This document shows, in pieces, positions 23,770-32,322 of a DNA stretch of 36,653 bases (the stretch's first letter is position 1; each line of letters starts with the position of its first letter). The notes under the pieces are model-generated. The model was not told the DNA's origin and did no database searches. It saw nothing but the letters and a program-made list of their open reading frames with translations. The stretch covers positions 1 through 36,653 of the forward strand of contig NZ_JBEPAK010000040.1 in the NCBI RefSeq assembly GCF_040298565.1. Direction: 5' to 3'. Both the position numbers and the translations under genes were made by a program. The stretch is from Kitasatospora sp040298565. Lineage in GTDB: Bacteria; Actinomycetota; Actinomycetes; Streptomycetales; Streptomycetaceae.

Positions 23770-25135
23770 ATGACCCGCCGACTGGTCCTCCTCCTGGCCC
23801 TCGCCTGCGCCGTGGCGGTCGGCAAACCTCTACTTCCCCCAGGCCGTCGGCCCGCTGGTCGCCGCCGGACTGCACGTCCCACCGCACGCCGCCGCCCTGG
23901 TCGTCACCGCCACCCAACTCGGCTACACCGCCGGCATCGTCCTGCTCGTCCCCCTCGGCGACCGCCTCCCCCACCGCCCGCTGCTCGTCACCCTGCTCAC
24001 CCTCACCGGCCTTGCCCTGCTCACCGCGGGCTGCGCACCGACCCTGCCCGTCCTGGTCGCGGCGAGCGCCGCCGTCGGCCTCAGCACCGTCGCCGCCCAG
24101 ATCGTCGGAACCCTCGCGGCCACCCTGACCCCCGCCGACCGCCAGGGCGCGGTGATCGGTGCCCTACTCAGCGGCTCCACCGGCGGCATGCTGCTCGCCC
24201 GCACCTTCGGCGCCACGCTCGGCGAGTGGCTGGGCTGGCGCACCCCCTACCTGACCGCCGCCGCCCTCACCCTGCTCCTGGCCGCCGTCCTGGCCCGCAC
24301 CGTCCCGGCCACCACCGCACCCTCCCGCGCGCCGTACCCGGCCCTGCTCGCCGAGCCGCTGCGCCTGCTGCGCACCGAACCCGAACTGCGCCGCTCCTGC
24401 ATCCACCAGGCGAGCGTCTTCGGCGGCTTCTCCGCCGTCTGGACCTGCCTGGCCCTGCTGCTCACCGGCCCGGCCTACGGACTGGACGCCCGGGCGGTCG
24501 GGGCCCTCGCCCTGGTCGGCGCGGCCACCATGCTCTGCACCCCGTACGCCGGACGGCTGGTGGACCGCCACGGCCCCGATCCGGTGAGCCTCGCCTGCCT
24601 GCTGGGCGTCCTCGCGGCGGCCGCGGTCCTCGCCGCCGGCCGTCACGGCGGCCCGCTCGGCCTGACCGCCCTCACCCTCGGCACCCTGCTCCTCGACGTC
24701 GCCATGCAGTGCGGCACGGTCGCCGGCCAGGCCCGGGTCAACGCCCTGCGGCCCGACGCCCGCGGCCGCCTCAGGTCCGCCTACATGACCTGCGCCTACC
24801 TGGGCGGCAGCGCCGGCTCCTGGCTCGGCGTCCAGGTCTGGAGCCGGGCGGGCTGGTGGGGCGTGTGCGCCCTCCTCGCGCTGCCCGCCACCCTCGCCCT
24901 GACCCGCCACCTGACGGCGGTGCCGCACCGGCGGTTCGGGGGCCTCCGGCCCGCGCTGAGCGCCCCGCCCCGCCCCGGCGAGAGCCCCGCGCCCCGCACT
25001 CCGCGCCCGGCGCCTCCGCTCAGTGCGGCGGTTCGTCCCCGTCCCCCGCGAGGTCCGCGGCGAGGGCGACGAGACCCTCGCGCAGCAGGCGCAGCAGAAG
25101 GTCCTGGTCGCGGCGCGGATGCCAGAGGAGGGTGA
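23770..25135 (+). pseudogene. MFS transporter, apparent frameshift near the N-terminus
   Basis: From ATG 23770, MTRRLVLLLALACAVAVG is a first-helix sequence, but the frame then changes. Deleting one base at about 23824-23826 (GGCAAACCTC) gives NLYFPQAVGPLVAAGL, matching the NLYFAQP motif of drug-exporter-like MFS proteins, and then an uninterrupted frame through DRLPHRPLLVTLLTL to the C-terminal helices (SAYMTCAYLGGSAGSWLG, residues near 24780). The frame stays open to 25135, about 115 bp inside the convergent LysR gene, with a Pro/Arg-rich tail unlike a transporter, so the native stop may also be lost. Probably an efflux pump controlled by the divergent ArsR gene. Confidence 0.8.
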
Positions 25136-25943
25136 CCCGCAGGGGCCGCAGGCGGACGGGCGCGGCGACCGGGACGACGCCGAGGGCCGGGCCGAGTTCG
25201 CGGACCAGCGCGACGGGGGCGACGGTGACCAGGTCGCTGCGGCCGACCAGGTGCAGGGCGGCGAGGTAGCCGGGCACGGTGCAGCGGACGGCCCGGGGCA
25301 GGCCGGCCTCGCGCAGTTCCCGGTCGAGCGCCTCCTCGGGCCGTCCGCTGCGGGAGACCAGCACGTGCCCGGCGGCGGCGAAGCGCCCCGCGGTCACCTC
25401 GCCCCGGGTGAGCTCGTGGCCCGCCCGGACCGCGGCGGTGAGCCCCGCCCGGACGAGGCCCAGGGAACGCAGGTCCGGGTACTTGGCCGCGTTGACGACG
25501 ACCGCGAGGTCGGCCGTGCCCTCCCGGACGGCCTCGGCACCGTCCCGGCCGCCGTCCGCGCCCAGCAGGCGCAGCTCGGCAGCGGGGGCGTCCGCGGCGA
25601 GCCGGGCGAGCAGGTCGGCGCTCCTGGTCACGATCAGGTCCTGCGGGGCGACGAGCGTCAGACTCCGGTCGAGCGGCTGGTCCTGACGGCCGAGCAGCTG
25701 CTCGGCCTGCTCGAGCCAGAGCCGGAGCCGCGGCCGCAGGTCGACCGCGGCGGCGGTGGGCCGCAGCCCCCGGCCCGCACGCACCAGCAACGGGTCCCCG
25801 AAGGCGCGGCGCAGCCGGCCCAGGGCCCGACTGGTCGCCGGGACGGAGAGGTTCAGCCGGTGCGCGGCCCGGGTGACGGAGCCCTCCTCCAGGAGGGCGT
25901 CCAGGACCACCAGCAGATTCAGGTCGACCGAGGACAGTTGCAC
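25020..25943 (-). CDS. LysR-family transcriptional regulator
   Basis: A 307-residue LTTR with N-terminal HTH (VDLNLLVVLDALLEEGSVTR and SVPATSRALGRLRRAFGDPLL; about 5-64) and a NodD/LinR-like effector domain (LTLVAPQDLIVTRSADLLARL to LLWHPRRDQDLLLRLL). The start is GTG at 25943. It is divergent from the DHA2 exporter at about 26100 and likely regulates it; the gap contains CAGTTGC twice, 22 bp apart (25935 and 25957), and TTGC-N16-GCAA. The frame is intact, unlike its neighbours. It converges on, and overlaps the open frame of, the preceding MFS gene. Confidence 0.92.
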   Translation of the reverse strand: MQLSSVDLNLLVVLDALLEEGSVTRAAHRLNLSVPATSRALGRLRRAFGDPLLVRAGRGLRPTAAAVDLRPRLRLWLEQAEQLLGRQDQPLDRSLTLVAPQDLIVTRSADLLARLAADAPAAELRLLGADGGRDGAEAVREGTADLAVVVNAAKYPDLRSLGLVRAGLTAAVRAGHELTRGEVTAGRFAAAGHVLVSRSGRPEEALDRELREAGLPRAVRCTVPGYLAALHLVGRSDLVTVAPVALVRELGPALGVVPVAAPVRLRPLRVTLLWHPRRDQDLLLRLLREGLVALAADLAGDGDEPPH

Positions 25944-25956
25944 CAGGTGAAACTAT

Positions 25957-25983
25957 CAGTTGCCGTTTTGTCGATTGCTGCAA
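25957..25983. promoter_or_regulatory. Candidate LysR binding region
   Basis: AT-richer segment between the divergent LysR and MFS genes; TTGC (25960) and GCAA (25980) are symmetric, and CAGTTGC recurs at 25935. LysR sites usually lie here; weakly supported. Confidence 0.3.
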
Positions 25984-26099
25984 GAGAACGGGCCGCCTAG
26001 GTTCGAAGGCACAGCGACCGCAGCCCGCCCGACCGGCCCTCACGCCGGGGCGCGCCCCCTCCCGTCGCCGCTTCCCACCTCGACCCGAAAGGGGTTCCC

Positions 26100-27568
26100 T
26101 TGCCGCCCGCCGTGCCCGAACCCGCCCACCGGACCCCGCCCGCCGGCCCCGGCCCGAACCCGCCCACCGAACGCGGCCCGAGCGCCGCGCCCTGGGCCCG
26201 GCCGCACTGACCGCCGTCTGCGGCGCCTCACTGTTCATCACCAGCCTGGACGCCACCGCGGTGAACGTCGCCCTGCCCGCCCTGCGCACCGAACTGTCCG
26301 CCGATGCCCAGCAGTCGGCCTGGATCGTGGACGCCTACACGCTGACCCTCGCGGTCCTGCTGCTCCTGGCCGGCGCACTCGGGGACCGCCTCGGGCGGCG
26401 CACCATGTTCCGCGCCGGCCTGCTGGTCTTCGGGGCCGCCTCGCTCGGCTGCGCGCTCGTCGGCAGCGCCGACCAACTGATCGCCGTCCGCGTCCTGCAG
26501 GGCTGCGGCGCCGCGATGCTCGGACCCAACGCGCTGTCCACGCTGACCACGGCGATCGAGGACCCGGTGCGCCGGGCCCGGGCCATCGGCTTCTGGGCGG
26601 GGATCTTCGGGCTGGCCGCGGCCGTCGGCCCGCTGATCGGCGGCTCGCTGATCGACGCCCTGGGCTGGCGGTGGATCTTCCTGGTGAACCTGCCGGTGGT
26701 CGCCCTCGTCCTCGCGGCAACGGTGCGGGTGCCGGAGACCAGGGGCGCCACGGCCCGCCCGCTCGACCCGCTCGGGCTGGTCCTGGGCGCGCTCGCCGTG
26801 TCGGGCGTCACCGAACTGCTCGTCCACGGCGCCCACCAGGGGTTCGGCGGCGCCACCACGGTCGTGTGCGCGGTGCTGGCGCTGGGCGCCGGCGCGGCGT
26901 TCGTGACCGTCGAACGGCGCCGTACGCACCCGGTGTTCCCGCTCGCGCTGCTGCGCCGCCCGACCTTCACCGCCGCCACGCTCAGCGCGGTGCTGGTGTT
27001 CGCGGTCCTGGCCGGGTTCCTGTTCGTCTCCAGCGTGTACTGGCAGCAGCAGCGGCACGCCTCCGCCCTGGAGACCGGGCTCGCCCTGCTCCCGGCGACG
27101 CTGGCGATCGCCGTGGTGTCCCCGCTGAGCGGGCGGCTGATCCACCGGGTGGGGGCGCGCCGGCTCCTGGTGGGCTCCGGGCTGCTGCTGGCGCTGGGCG
27201 CCGCACTGCTCGCGCTGGCGGCCGGGGGCGAGGCCTACCCGCCGTACGCCGCGGGCTACCTCGCCGTCGGGCTGGGGATCGGCCTGGTCAACCCGCCGAT
27301 CACCAACACCGCGGTGACCGGGCTGCCGCCGCAGCAGGCGGGCGTGGCCTCCGCCCTCGCGACCACCTCCCGCCAGCTCGGCAACACCCTGGGCGTGGCG
27401 GTGCTCGCCTCCGCCGCCACCGGCCCGCACCTGGACCAGCGGCGGGCCTGGCTGATCGCGCTCGTCCTGGGCCTGGCCGTCGCGGCGCTCAACGCGGTGG
27501 CCGGCCGGCCGCACCGGTCCGGCCCGGCCGCGGCCGCCCGGGAACCGGAACGGGCCGCCGCCCGCTGA
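26100..27568 (+). CDS. DHA2-family (EmrB/QacA) MFS exporter, N-terminal frame uncertain
   Basis: A drug:H+ antiporter-like protein with about 12-14 helices. The continuous frame begins near 26204 with LTAVCGASLFITSLDATAVN, the first helix and family motif (DxTxVNVALP), followed by SAWIVDAYTLTLAVLLL and GDRLGRRTMFRAGLLVFGAASL. No ATG/GTG/TTG precedes this helix in frame; the first in-frame start, GTG 26261, would remove it. A TTG at 26100 with AAAGGGG upstream, or a GTG at 26112, starts a Pro-rich leader in another frame that ends in TGA at 26208-26210, so one frameshift near 26190-26205 is suspected. The start given is the leader start. Divergent from the LysR gene, its likely regulator. Confidence 0.8.
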
Positions 27569-27691
27569 ACCGGCGCGCCCGCCCCCGCCCCACCCGGCGC
27601 CCCGGGCACGACCGCCGTGCGCGGCGGCCGCACCCTGCGGTCCCGGTCGCCGCGGCCGGGTGCGACGACCGGTCGGGGCGCGGCGCGGCGG

Positions 27692-28243
27692 CTAGCCCTG
27701 CTTGATCGCGGAGGCGTCGAACTCCAGGACGACCTTGTCGCCGACCAGCACGCCGCCGCCCTCCAGGGCCGCGTTCCACGTCACGCCGAAGTCCTTGCGG
27801 GAGATGGTCACCGACCCCTCCAGGCCGACCCGCAGGTTGCCGTAGGGGTCGACGGCGTTGCCGGTGTACTCGACGTCGATGGTGACCGGGCGGGTGGTGT
27901 CCTTGATGGTCAGGTCGCCGGTGACGCGGTACTCGGTCTCGGAGAGCGGCTCGACCGAGGTGCTGCGGAAGGTGATCTCGGGGAAGGTGGGGGCGTCCAG
28001 GAAGTCGTTGGTGCGCAGGTGCTGGTCGCGCTGTTCGATGCCGGTGTCGATGCTCTCGGTCTTGATGACCAGGTGGGCGCTGGAGCGGGCCGGGTCGCTG
28101 CCGTCGAGGTGGGCGGTGCCCTCGAACTGGTGGAACGCACCGCGGACCTTGGTCACCATGGCGTGGCGGGCGACGAAGCCGATCCGGGTGTGGGCGGGGT
28201 CGAGGACGTAGTCCCCGGTGAGCTCTGCGAGGCTGACGGTCAT
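27692..28243 (-). CDS. YceI-family lipid-binding protein
   Basis: A 183-residue lipocalin-like YceI domain without a signal peptide, so cytoplasmic in this form. The signature is full: YVLDPAHTRIGFVARHAMVTKVRG, FEGTAHLDG, TGIEQRDQHLRTNDFLDAPTFPEITF, and SRKDFGVTWNAALEGGGVLVGDKV. The family binds isoprenoid-like amphiphiles; in actinomycetes the role is unclear. Start ATG 28243 with GGAGGG about 12 bases upstream. It is a single-gene unit, convergent with the MFS exporter. The 517-bp gap to the next gene (28244-28760) holds GC-rich sequence, a duplicated CGCAGCCCGCACC segment near 28455-28490 and the 9-bp repeat below. Confidence 0.93.
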   Translation of the reverse strand: MTVSLAELTGDYVLDPAHTRIGFVARHAMVTKVRGAFHQFEGTAHLDGSDPARSSAHLVIKTESIDTGIEQRDQHLRTNDFLDAPTFPEITFRSTSVEPLSETEYRVTGDLTIKDTTRPVTIDVEYTGNAVDPYGNLRVGLEGSVTISRKDFGVTWNAALEGGGVLVGDKVVLEFDASAIKQG

Positions 28244-28705
28244 GGTTGAGGGGCCCTCCGAAAAGACCGGGATCCCGGGCGGCGGTACGCCCGGCGTGTT
28301 GCGGCTCACGCTAGGGCGCAACCGATCCCCCTCCCCGTCGGACCCACAGGGCGACGCCAGAGTGCACCCTGACCGGTGACCCCGCGCCGTTCGCCCACCG
28401 CCGAACACCGCCGGACGGGCCTGCCAGGACCTCCCCGGCCCGGCGCCCGACCGCACCGCCGCAGCCCGCACCGCCGCAGCCCGCACCGCGCCCGCCGACC
28501 CCGCCGGCGCCCCGCCTGCGGGCGCCGGTCCGGCAAGCCACCGGGCCCGGGCGCGGCCCGTGATCTACCGTGAGCGGGGAGCTCCGGCGCGGGGCCTCGG
28601 CCCGGGCGGGCGGCACACCGGGCGCGGCAATCGGCTGGGTCCGCAGAACCGGGTGCCGGCGCAGCGATGAGTTCTCCGGCCCGGCCAGGTCTACCTCTCG
28701 ACCGC

Positions 28706-28739
28706 AACGACCGGAACGACCGGAACGACCGAACGACCG
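28706..28739. repeat. 9-bp tandem repeat (AACGACCGG)n
   Basis: Two perfect AACGACCGG units at 28706 and 28715, then AACGACCG at 28724 and 28732. Sits 22 bp ahead of the reductase start, in its leader or promoter. Confidence 0.7.
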
Positions 28740-28760
28740 ACTCATCGGGAGTGCATCGAC

Positions 28761-29396
28761 ATGGGCCTCATCCACATCGAACTGTTCGCGACCCTCGACC
28801 TCGTCGGGCAGGCGCCCGGCGGCCCCGACGAGGACCCGGAGGGGTTCCCGTTCGGCGGCTGGCAGGCGCCCCTGATGAGCGAGGCCACCGGGGCGCAGAT
28901 CCTCGCCGCGTACGAGGGCACGGACGCCCTCCTGCTCGGCCGGCGCACCTACGACCTCTTCGCCTCCTACTGGCCGCACCAGAAGGACGGCGAGATCGCC
29001 GAACTCTTCAACCGCGTCCCGAAGTACGTGGCCTCCCGCGGCACGCCCGACCTGCCGTGGGCCGGCTCCACCCGGCTCGGCCCGGACCTGGCCGGCGCGG
29101 TGCGCGAGCTGCGCGAGCGGCACGAGCACGTGAAGGTCGTCGGGAGCCTGAACCTGGTGCAGACCCTCCTGCGGGAGAAGCTCTTCGACCGCCTCGACCT
29201 CTGGGTGCACCCGATCACGCTGGGCGTCGGGAAGAAGGTCTTCGACGGCGGCGCGGTGCCCACGAACCTCACCCTCCTCGAACCGCCGGCGGCCGGCCCG
29301 CAGGGCACGGTGTTCCTGCGCTACGGGCTCGCCGAGGGCACCCCCCGCACGGGCGACATGGGCGCACCCGACCGCGGCCTCGGCAACGACGACTGA
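28761..29396 (+). CDS. Dihydrofolate reductase/RibD C-terminal-like reductase
   Basis: A 211-residue protein of the RibD_C/DHFR-like group, probably an NADPH-dependent reductase of unknown substrate. Features are the opening IHIELFATLDLVGQ, the cofactor-loop-like ALLLGRRTYDLFASYWP (about 54-70), KYVASRGTPDLPWAGS, EHVKVVGSLNLVQTLL and the conserved DLWVHPITLGVGKKVF. The C-terminus is charged and Gly-rich. It is a single gene with a modest RBS (GGGAG), separated from the convergent flavin oxidoreductase by a strong terminator. Confidence 0.9.
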   Translation: MGLIHIELFATLDLVGQAPGGPDEDPEGFPFGGWQAPLMSEATGAQILAAYEGTDALLLGRRTYDLFASYWPHQKDGEIAELFNRVPKYVASRGTPDLPWAGSTRLGPDLAGAVRELRERHEHVKVVGSLNLVQTLLREKLFDRLDLWVHPITLGVGKKVFDGGAVPTNLTLLEPPAAGPQGTVFLRYGLAEGTPRTGDMGAPDRGLGNDD

Positions 29397-29449
29397 CGCC
29401 CCCTCGCCGCGGCGCCGGCACTGCCGCCCCGCCATGTCGCCCGGTGCCA

Positions 29450-29491
29450 CCACCCGGGCCCCGGCCTGCTGGAAGGCCGGGGCCCGGGTGG
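29450..29491. terminator. Perfect 17-bp bidirectional terminator hairpin
   Basis: CCACCCGGGCCCCGGCC (29450-29466), loop TGCTGGAA, GGCCGGGGCCCGGGTGG (29475-29491). It lies between the convergent reductase (stop 29396) and flavin oxidoreductase (stop 29498). Confidence 0.9.
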
Positions 29492-29497
29492 CGCCGG

Positions 29498-30643
29498 TCA
29501 GCTCAGGGTGCGCAGCGCGGCGGCGTCGTAGGGCCGCAGGTCGGCGAAGCGGCCGGCGAGGACCTTGGCGGCCCACTGCGGGTCCTGGAGGAGGGCGCGG
29601 CCGACGGCGACCAGGTCGAACTCGTCGCGCTCCAGCCGCTCGAGCAGGTCGTCGATGCCCTGGACGGGGGCGCCCTCGCCCGCGAAGGCGCGGACGAAGT
29701 CGCCGTCGAGGCCGACCGAGCCGACGGTGATGGCGGGCCGGCCGGTGAGCTTCCTGGTCCAGCCGGCCAGGTTGAGGTCGGAGCCGTCGAACTCGGGCAC
29801 CCAGTAGCGGCGGGTCGAGGCGTGGAAGGCGTCGACGCCGGCCTCGACGAGCGGGGCGAGGATCGCCTCCAGCTCCTGGGGGCTCTCGGCGAGGCGGGCG
29901 TCGTAGTTCTCCGACTTCCACTGCGAGTAGCGGAAGATCACCGGGAACTCGGGGGAGACGGCCTCGCGCACCGCGGCGACGAGTTCGGCCGTGAACCTGG
30001 TCCGGGCGACGGGATCGCCCCCGTAGGCGTCGGTGCGGCGGTTGGTGCCCGCCCACAGGAACTGGTCGAGCAGGTAGCCGTGGGCGCCGTGCAGCTCGAC
30101 GCCGTCGAAGCCGATCCGTTCGGCGTCCGCGGCGGCCTGGGCGAAGGCGCCGATGACGGCGTCGATGTCGGCCCCGGTCATGGCCCGTCCCGTTCCCTCG
30201 GTGCCGTCCAGCCGGATGCCGGAGGGGCCGACGGCGGGGGCGTCGGCGAACGGCGGGTCGCCCTGCTTGCGCGCCATGCCGATGTGCCAGAGCTGCGGCA
30301 CGATGGTGCCGCCCGCCGCGTGGACGTCCTCGGCGACGCGGGCCCAGCCGGCCAGCTGCTCCTTGCCGTGGAAGCGCGGGACGTCGTCGCTCTGGCCGGC
30401 CGACTCGTGGCCGACGTACGTCCCCTCGGTGACGATCAGGCCGACGCCCGCGGCGGCGCGGCGCGCGTAGTAGGAGCGCACGTCCTCGCCGGGCACCCCG
30501 CCGGGGGAGAACCTGCGGGTCATCGGCGCCATCACGATGCGGTTGGGCACGGTCAGCCCGTTGATCGTGACGGGCCGGGACAGGATCTCGGCCGTGCGGG
30601 AGGCGGTGGCCTCGGCGGCTGCGGCGGGCTCGGTGACGGTCAT
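29498..30643 (-). CDS. NADH:flavin oxidoreductase (old yellow enzyme family)
   Basis: A 381-residue FMN-dependent ene-reductase-type TIM barrel. Diagnostic blocks are LTVPNRIVMAPMTRRFSP near the N-terminus, the family LIVTEGTYVG, IVPQLWHIGMAR, the active-site loop VELHGAHGYLLDQFLWAGTNRRTDAYGG, and the C-terminal FMN-phosphate loop DLVAVGRALLQDPQW. The RYSQWKSENYDARLAES segment marks a subgroup distinct from classical yeast OYE. It has a short Ala/Thr N-terminal tail; ATG at 30643. Acts in the cytoplasm on activated alkenes or similar; the natural substrate is unknown. Monocistronic, followed by the strong hairpin at 29450. Confidence 0.93.
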   Translation of the reverse strand: MTVTEPAAAAEATASRTAEILSRPVTINGLTVPNRIVMAPMTRRFSPGGVPGEDVRSYYARRAAAGVGLIVTEGTYVGHESAGQSDDVPRFHGKEQLAGWARVAEDVHAAGGTIVPQLWHIGMARKQGDPPFADAPAVGPSGIRLDGTEGTGRAMTGADIDAVIGAFAQAAADAERIGFDGVELHGAHGYLLDQFLWAGTNRRTDAYGGDPVARTRFTAELVAAVREAVSPEFPVIFRYSQWKSENYDARLAESPQELEAILAPLVEAGVDAFHASTRRYWVPEFDGSDLNLAGWTRKLTGRPAITVGSVGLDGDFVRAFAGEGAPVQGIDDLLERLERDEFDLVAVGRALLQDPQWAAKVLAGRFADLRPYDAAALRTLS

Positions 30644-30817
30644 GGGAATCCTCACGGGGACGGGGACGGGTGCGGTGACGGTGCCGTGCCGGGACGGGAA
30701 CGGTTGCCCGTGCCAACCACCTCGACGGCCCCGCGCATTTCGCCGACCACGCGCATCCCGCTGTGATCCCCGCCACTGGCACCACCGGCCTGCGCCCCAC
30801 CCCCGCGTCACCGACCG

Positions 30818-32050
30818 TCAGCGGCCCCCGCCCGGGCGGTCGTCCGCGCGCGGTGCCCGGACCCCTACGGCCGGCCGGAGCCGGGGCCCGGCCGGCCGCG
30901 CGCCGGTGACCGCGGCCTCGTACAGGGCCCGGACGGCGGACCCGAAGACGGCGCTGTAGGAGATCTGGGGGGTGTTGCCGCCGGTGTGGTAGCCGCCGAC
31001 GACCCCGACGACCGCCCAGCCGCCGGGCCACGGCACCAGCATGGGCCCGCCGGAGGTCCCGCCCACGAAGCCGTCGCACGCGATGCGCTCGAAGGTGCCC
31101 GGATCCGCGGGATCGTCACTGACCCACGGGGTGGTCCGGCTCAGGCACTCCAGTGGCTTGCGCGCCCCGCTCGGGTACCCGACCATCCGCACCGGAGCGT
31201 GGAAGTAACCGGAGCCGGTGAGCAACTCGACCGCCCCGGCCGCCTCCTGGACCCGCTGTCCGTCCCGGTTGGGCCCGGTCACCGCGAAGGCGAAGTCGTA
31301 CGCGGCCCCGGCGTGCACACCCCGGTCGTAGTACTCCCGCGAGACGTAGACGCCGTCGTCCCGGACCGGGAAGACGCCGAAGGGCGTGAGCCCGTCGTGG
31401 TACTGCGGAACGAACCCCAGGTGCCGCCGCGGCGCCGGGCCGGCGTAGCCCGCCAGGCAGTGGGCCGCACTCAGCACCAGGTCACGACCGGGGCTGCGCA
31501 CCACGGAACCGCTGCAGGTACGGCCCGTGCCGCCGGCGTCGGTCCAGAAGAACGTGCCGGCCTGCGGGATGCCGTCGAAGCTCGTGCTCGCCGGGACGAA
31601 CTCACCGGGCCGTGGGCCGTCCGCTGTCGTGGCCGGTGCGGTGCGTCCGGTGTCGCCGGGCAGCGCGGCCGCCATCCGCTCCGCGGTCCAGTACGCGCTG
31701 AGCCGCTCGGCGTCCGCAGCGCCCGCTTCGCCCGCGGCGCCCGCTTCGCCCGCAGCGCCCGCGGCGCCCGCTTCGCCCGCAGCGCTCGCGTCGCCCGCAG
31801 CGCCCGCGGCGCCCGCGTCGTCCGGGTTGTCCGGGTCTTCCGCGTCGTCCGGGTCGGGCGTCGCGGCGCGGGCGACCGGGCCGGCGACGGAAGGCGGCGC
31901 GGCGAAGGCGGGCGGGGCGGCCGGGGTGAGTCCGGCGCCGAGCAGCAGGGCGGATGCGAGGGCCGCGGCACGCGTGGCGGCTCGCGGCCCCTTCGGAGGC
32001 GAGGTGACCGAGGTGATCGAGGCGACCTCACCGGCGTGGAATGTCGGCAT
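30818..32050 (-). CDS. Secreted trypsin-like (V8-type) serine protease
   Basis: A 410-residue preproprotein. A long n-region precedes the hydrophobic segment AAALASALLLGAGLTPAAPP and a likely AFA|APP signal cleavage near residue 50. A low-complexity Asp/Ala/Gly/Glu linker covers about 64-115, and the chymotrypsin-fold domain about 155-375. The triad is visible as His197 (LSAAHC), Asp252 (AYDFAFAV) and Ser333 (GGTSGGPM). Cys179/Cys198 and Cys302/Cys325 could pair. Relatives include V8-like glutamyl endopeptidases and other Streptomyces S1 proteases. ATG at 32050; the longer open frame upstream is not supported. Divergent from the helical-repeat protein at 32323, with a 272-bp gap. Confidence 0.92.
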   Translation of the reverse strand: MPTFHAGEVASITSVTSPPKGPRAATRAAALASALLLGAGLTPAAPPAFAAPPSVAGPVARAATPDPDDAEDPDNPDDAGAAGAAGDASAAGEAGAAGAAGEAGAAGEAGAADAERLSAYWTAERMAAALPGDTGRTAPATTADGPRPGEFVPASTSFDGIPQAGTFFWTDAGGTGRTCSGSVVRSPGRDLVLSAAHCLAGYAGPAPRRHLGFVPQYHDGLTPFGVFPVRDDGVYVSREYYDRGVHAGAAYDFAFAVTGPNRDGQRVQEAAGAVELLTGSGYFHAPVRMVGYPSGARKPLECLSRTTPWVSDDPADPGTFERIACDGFVGGTSGGPMLVPWPGGWAVVGVVGGYHTGGNTPQISYSAVFGSAVRALYEAAVTGARPAGPRLRPAVGVRAPRADDRPGGGR

Positions 32051-32322
32051 GCTCGCAGTATCGAGGCCGGGGCCGCCACCTCCCGGGTGCCACCGCGGTG
32101 CACTCCGCCGTCCGGCCCGCGCCGCCACCCCGGCCCGCGCGCCGCCACCCCCTCCCGCCACTGCCGCCGTCCAGGTCCCGTCGGCGTGCGGCGGGGCGTC
32201 GCCCCCCGCGGCCACGGCCGAGCCTCCGGCCACGGCCGGTCCGACCGCCGGACTATCGTGTCGCCCCAGGCGGCGCCCGCCCCGCGCGGTGCGGGCAACG
32301 GCCGCCGGCGAGGGGGATCGTG

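Noticed and set aside
23006..23773. Plus-strand frame opposite the ArsR gene, ending at the MFS start
   Set aside because: Ser/Arg/Thr-rich shadow of the regulator; only its last codons could act as an alternative MFS leader, which lacks support.
27600..27691. Possible terminator between DHA2 exporter and YceI gene (CGCACCC/GGGTGCG)
   Set aside because: Only 7-bp arms with a loop over 20 bases in extremely GC-rich DNA; not distinguishable from chance.
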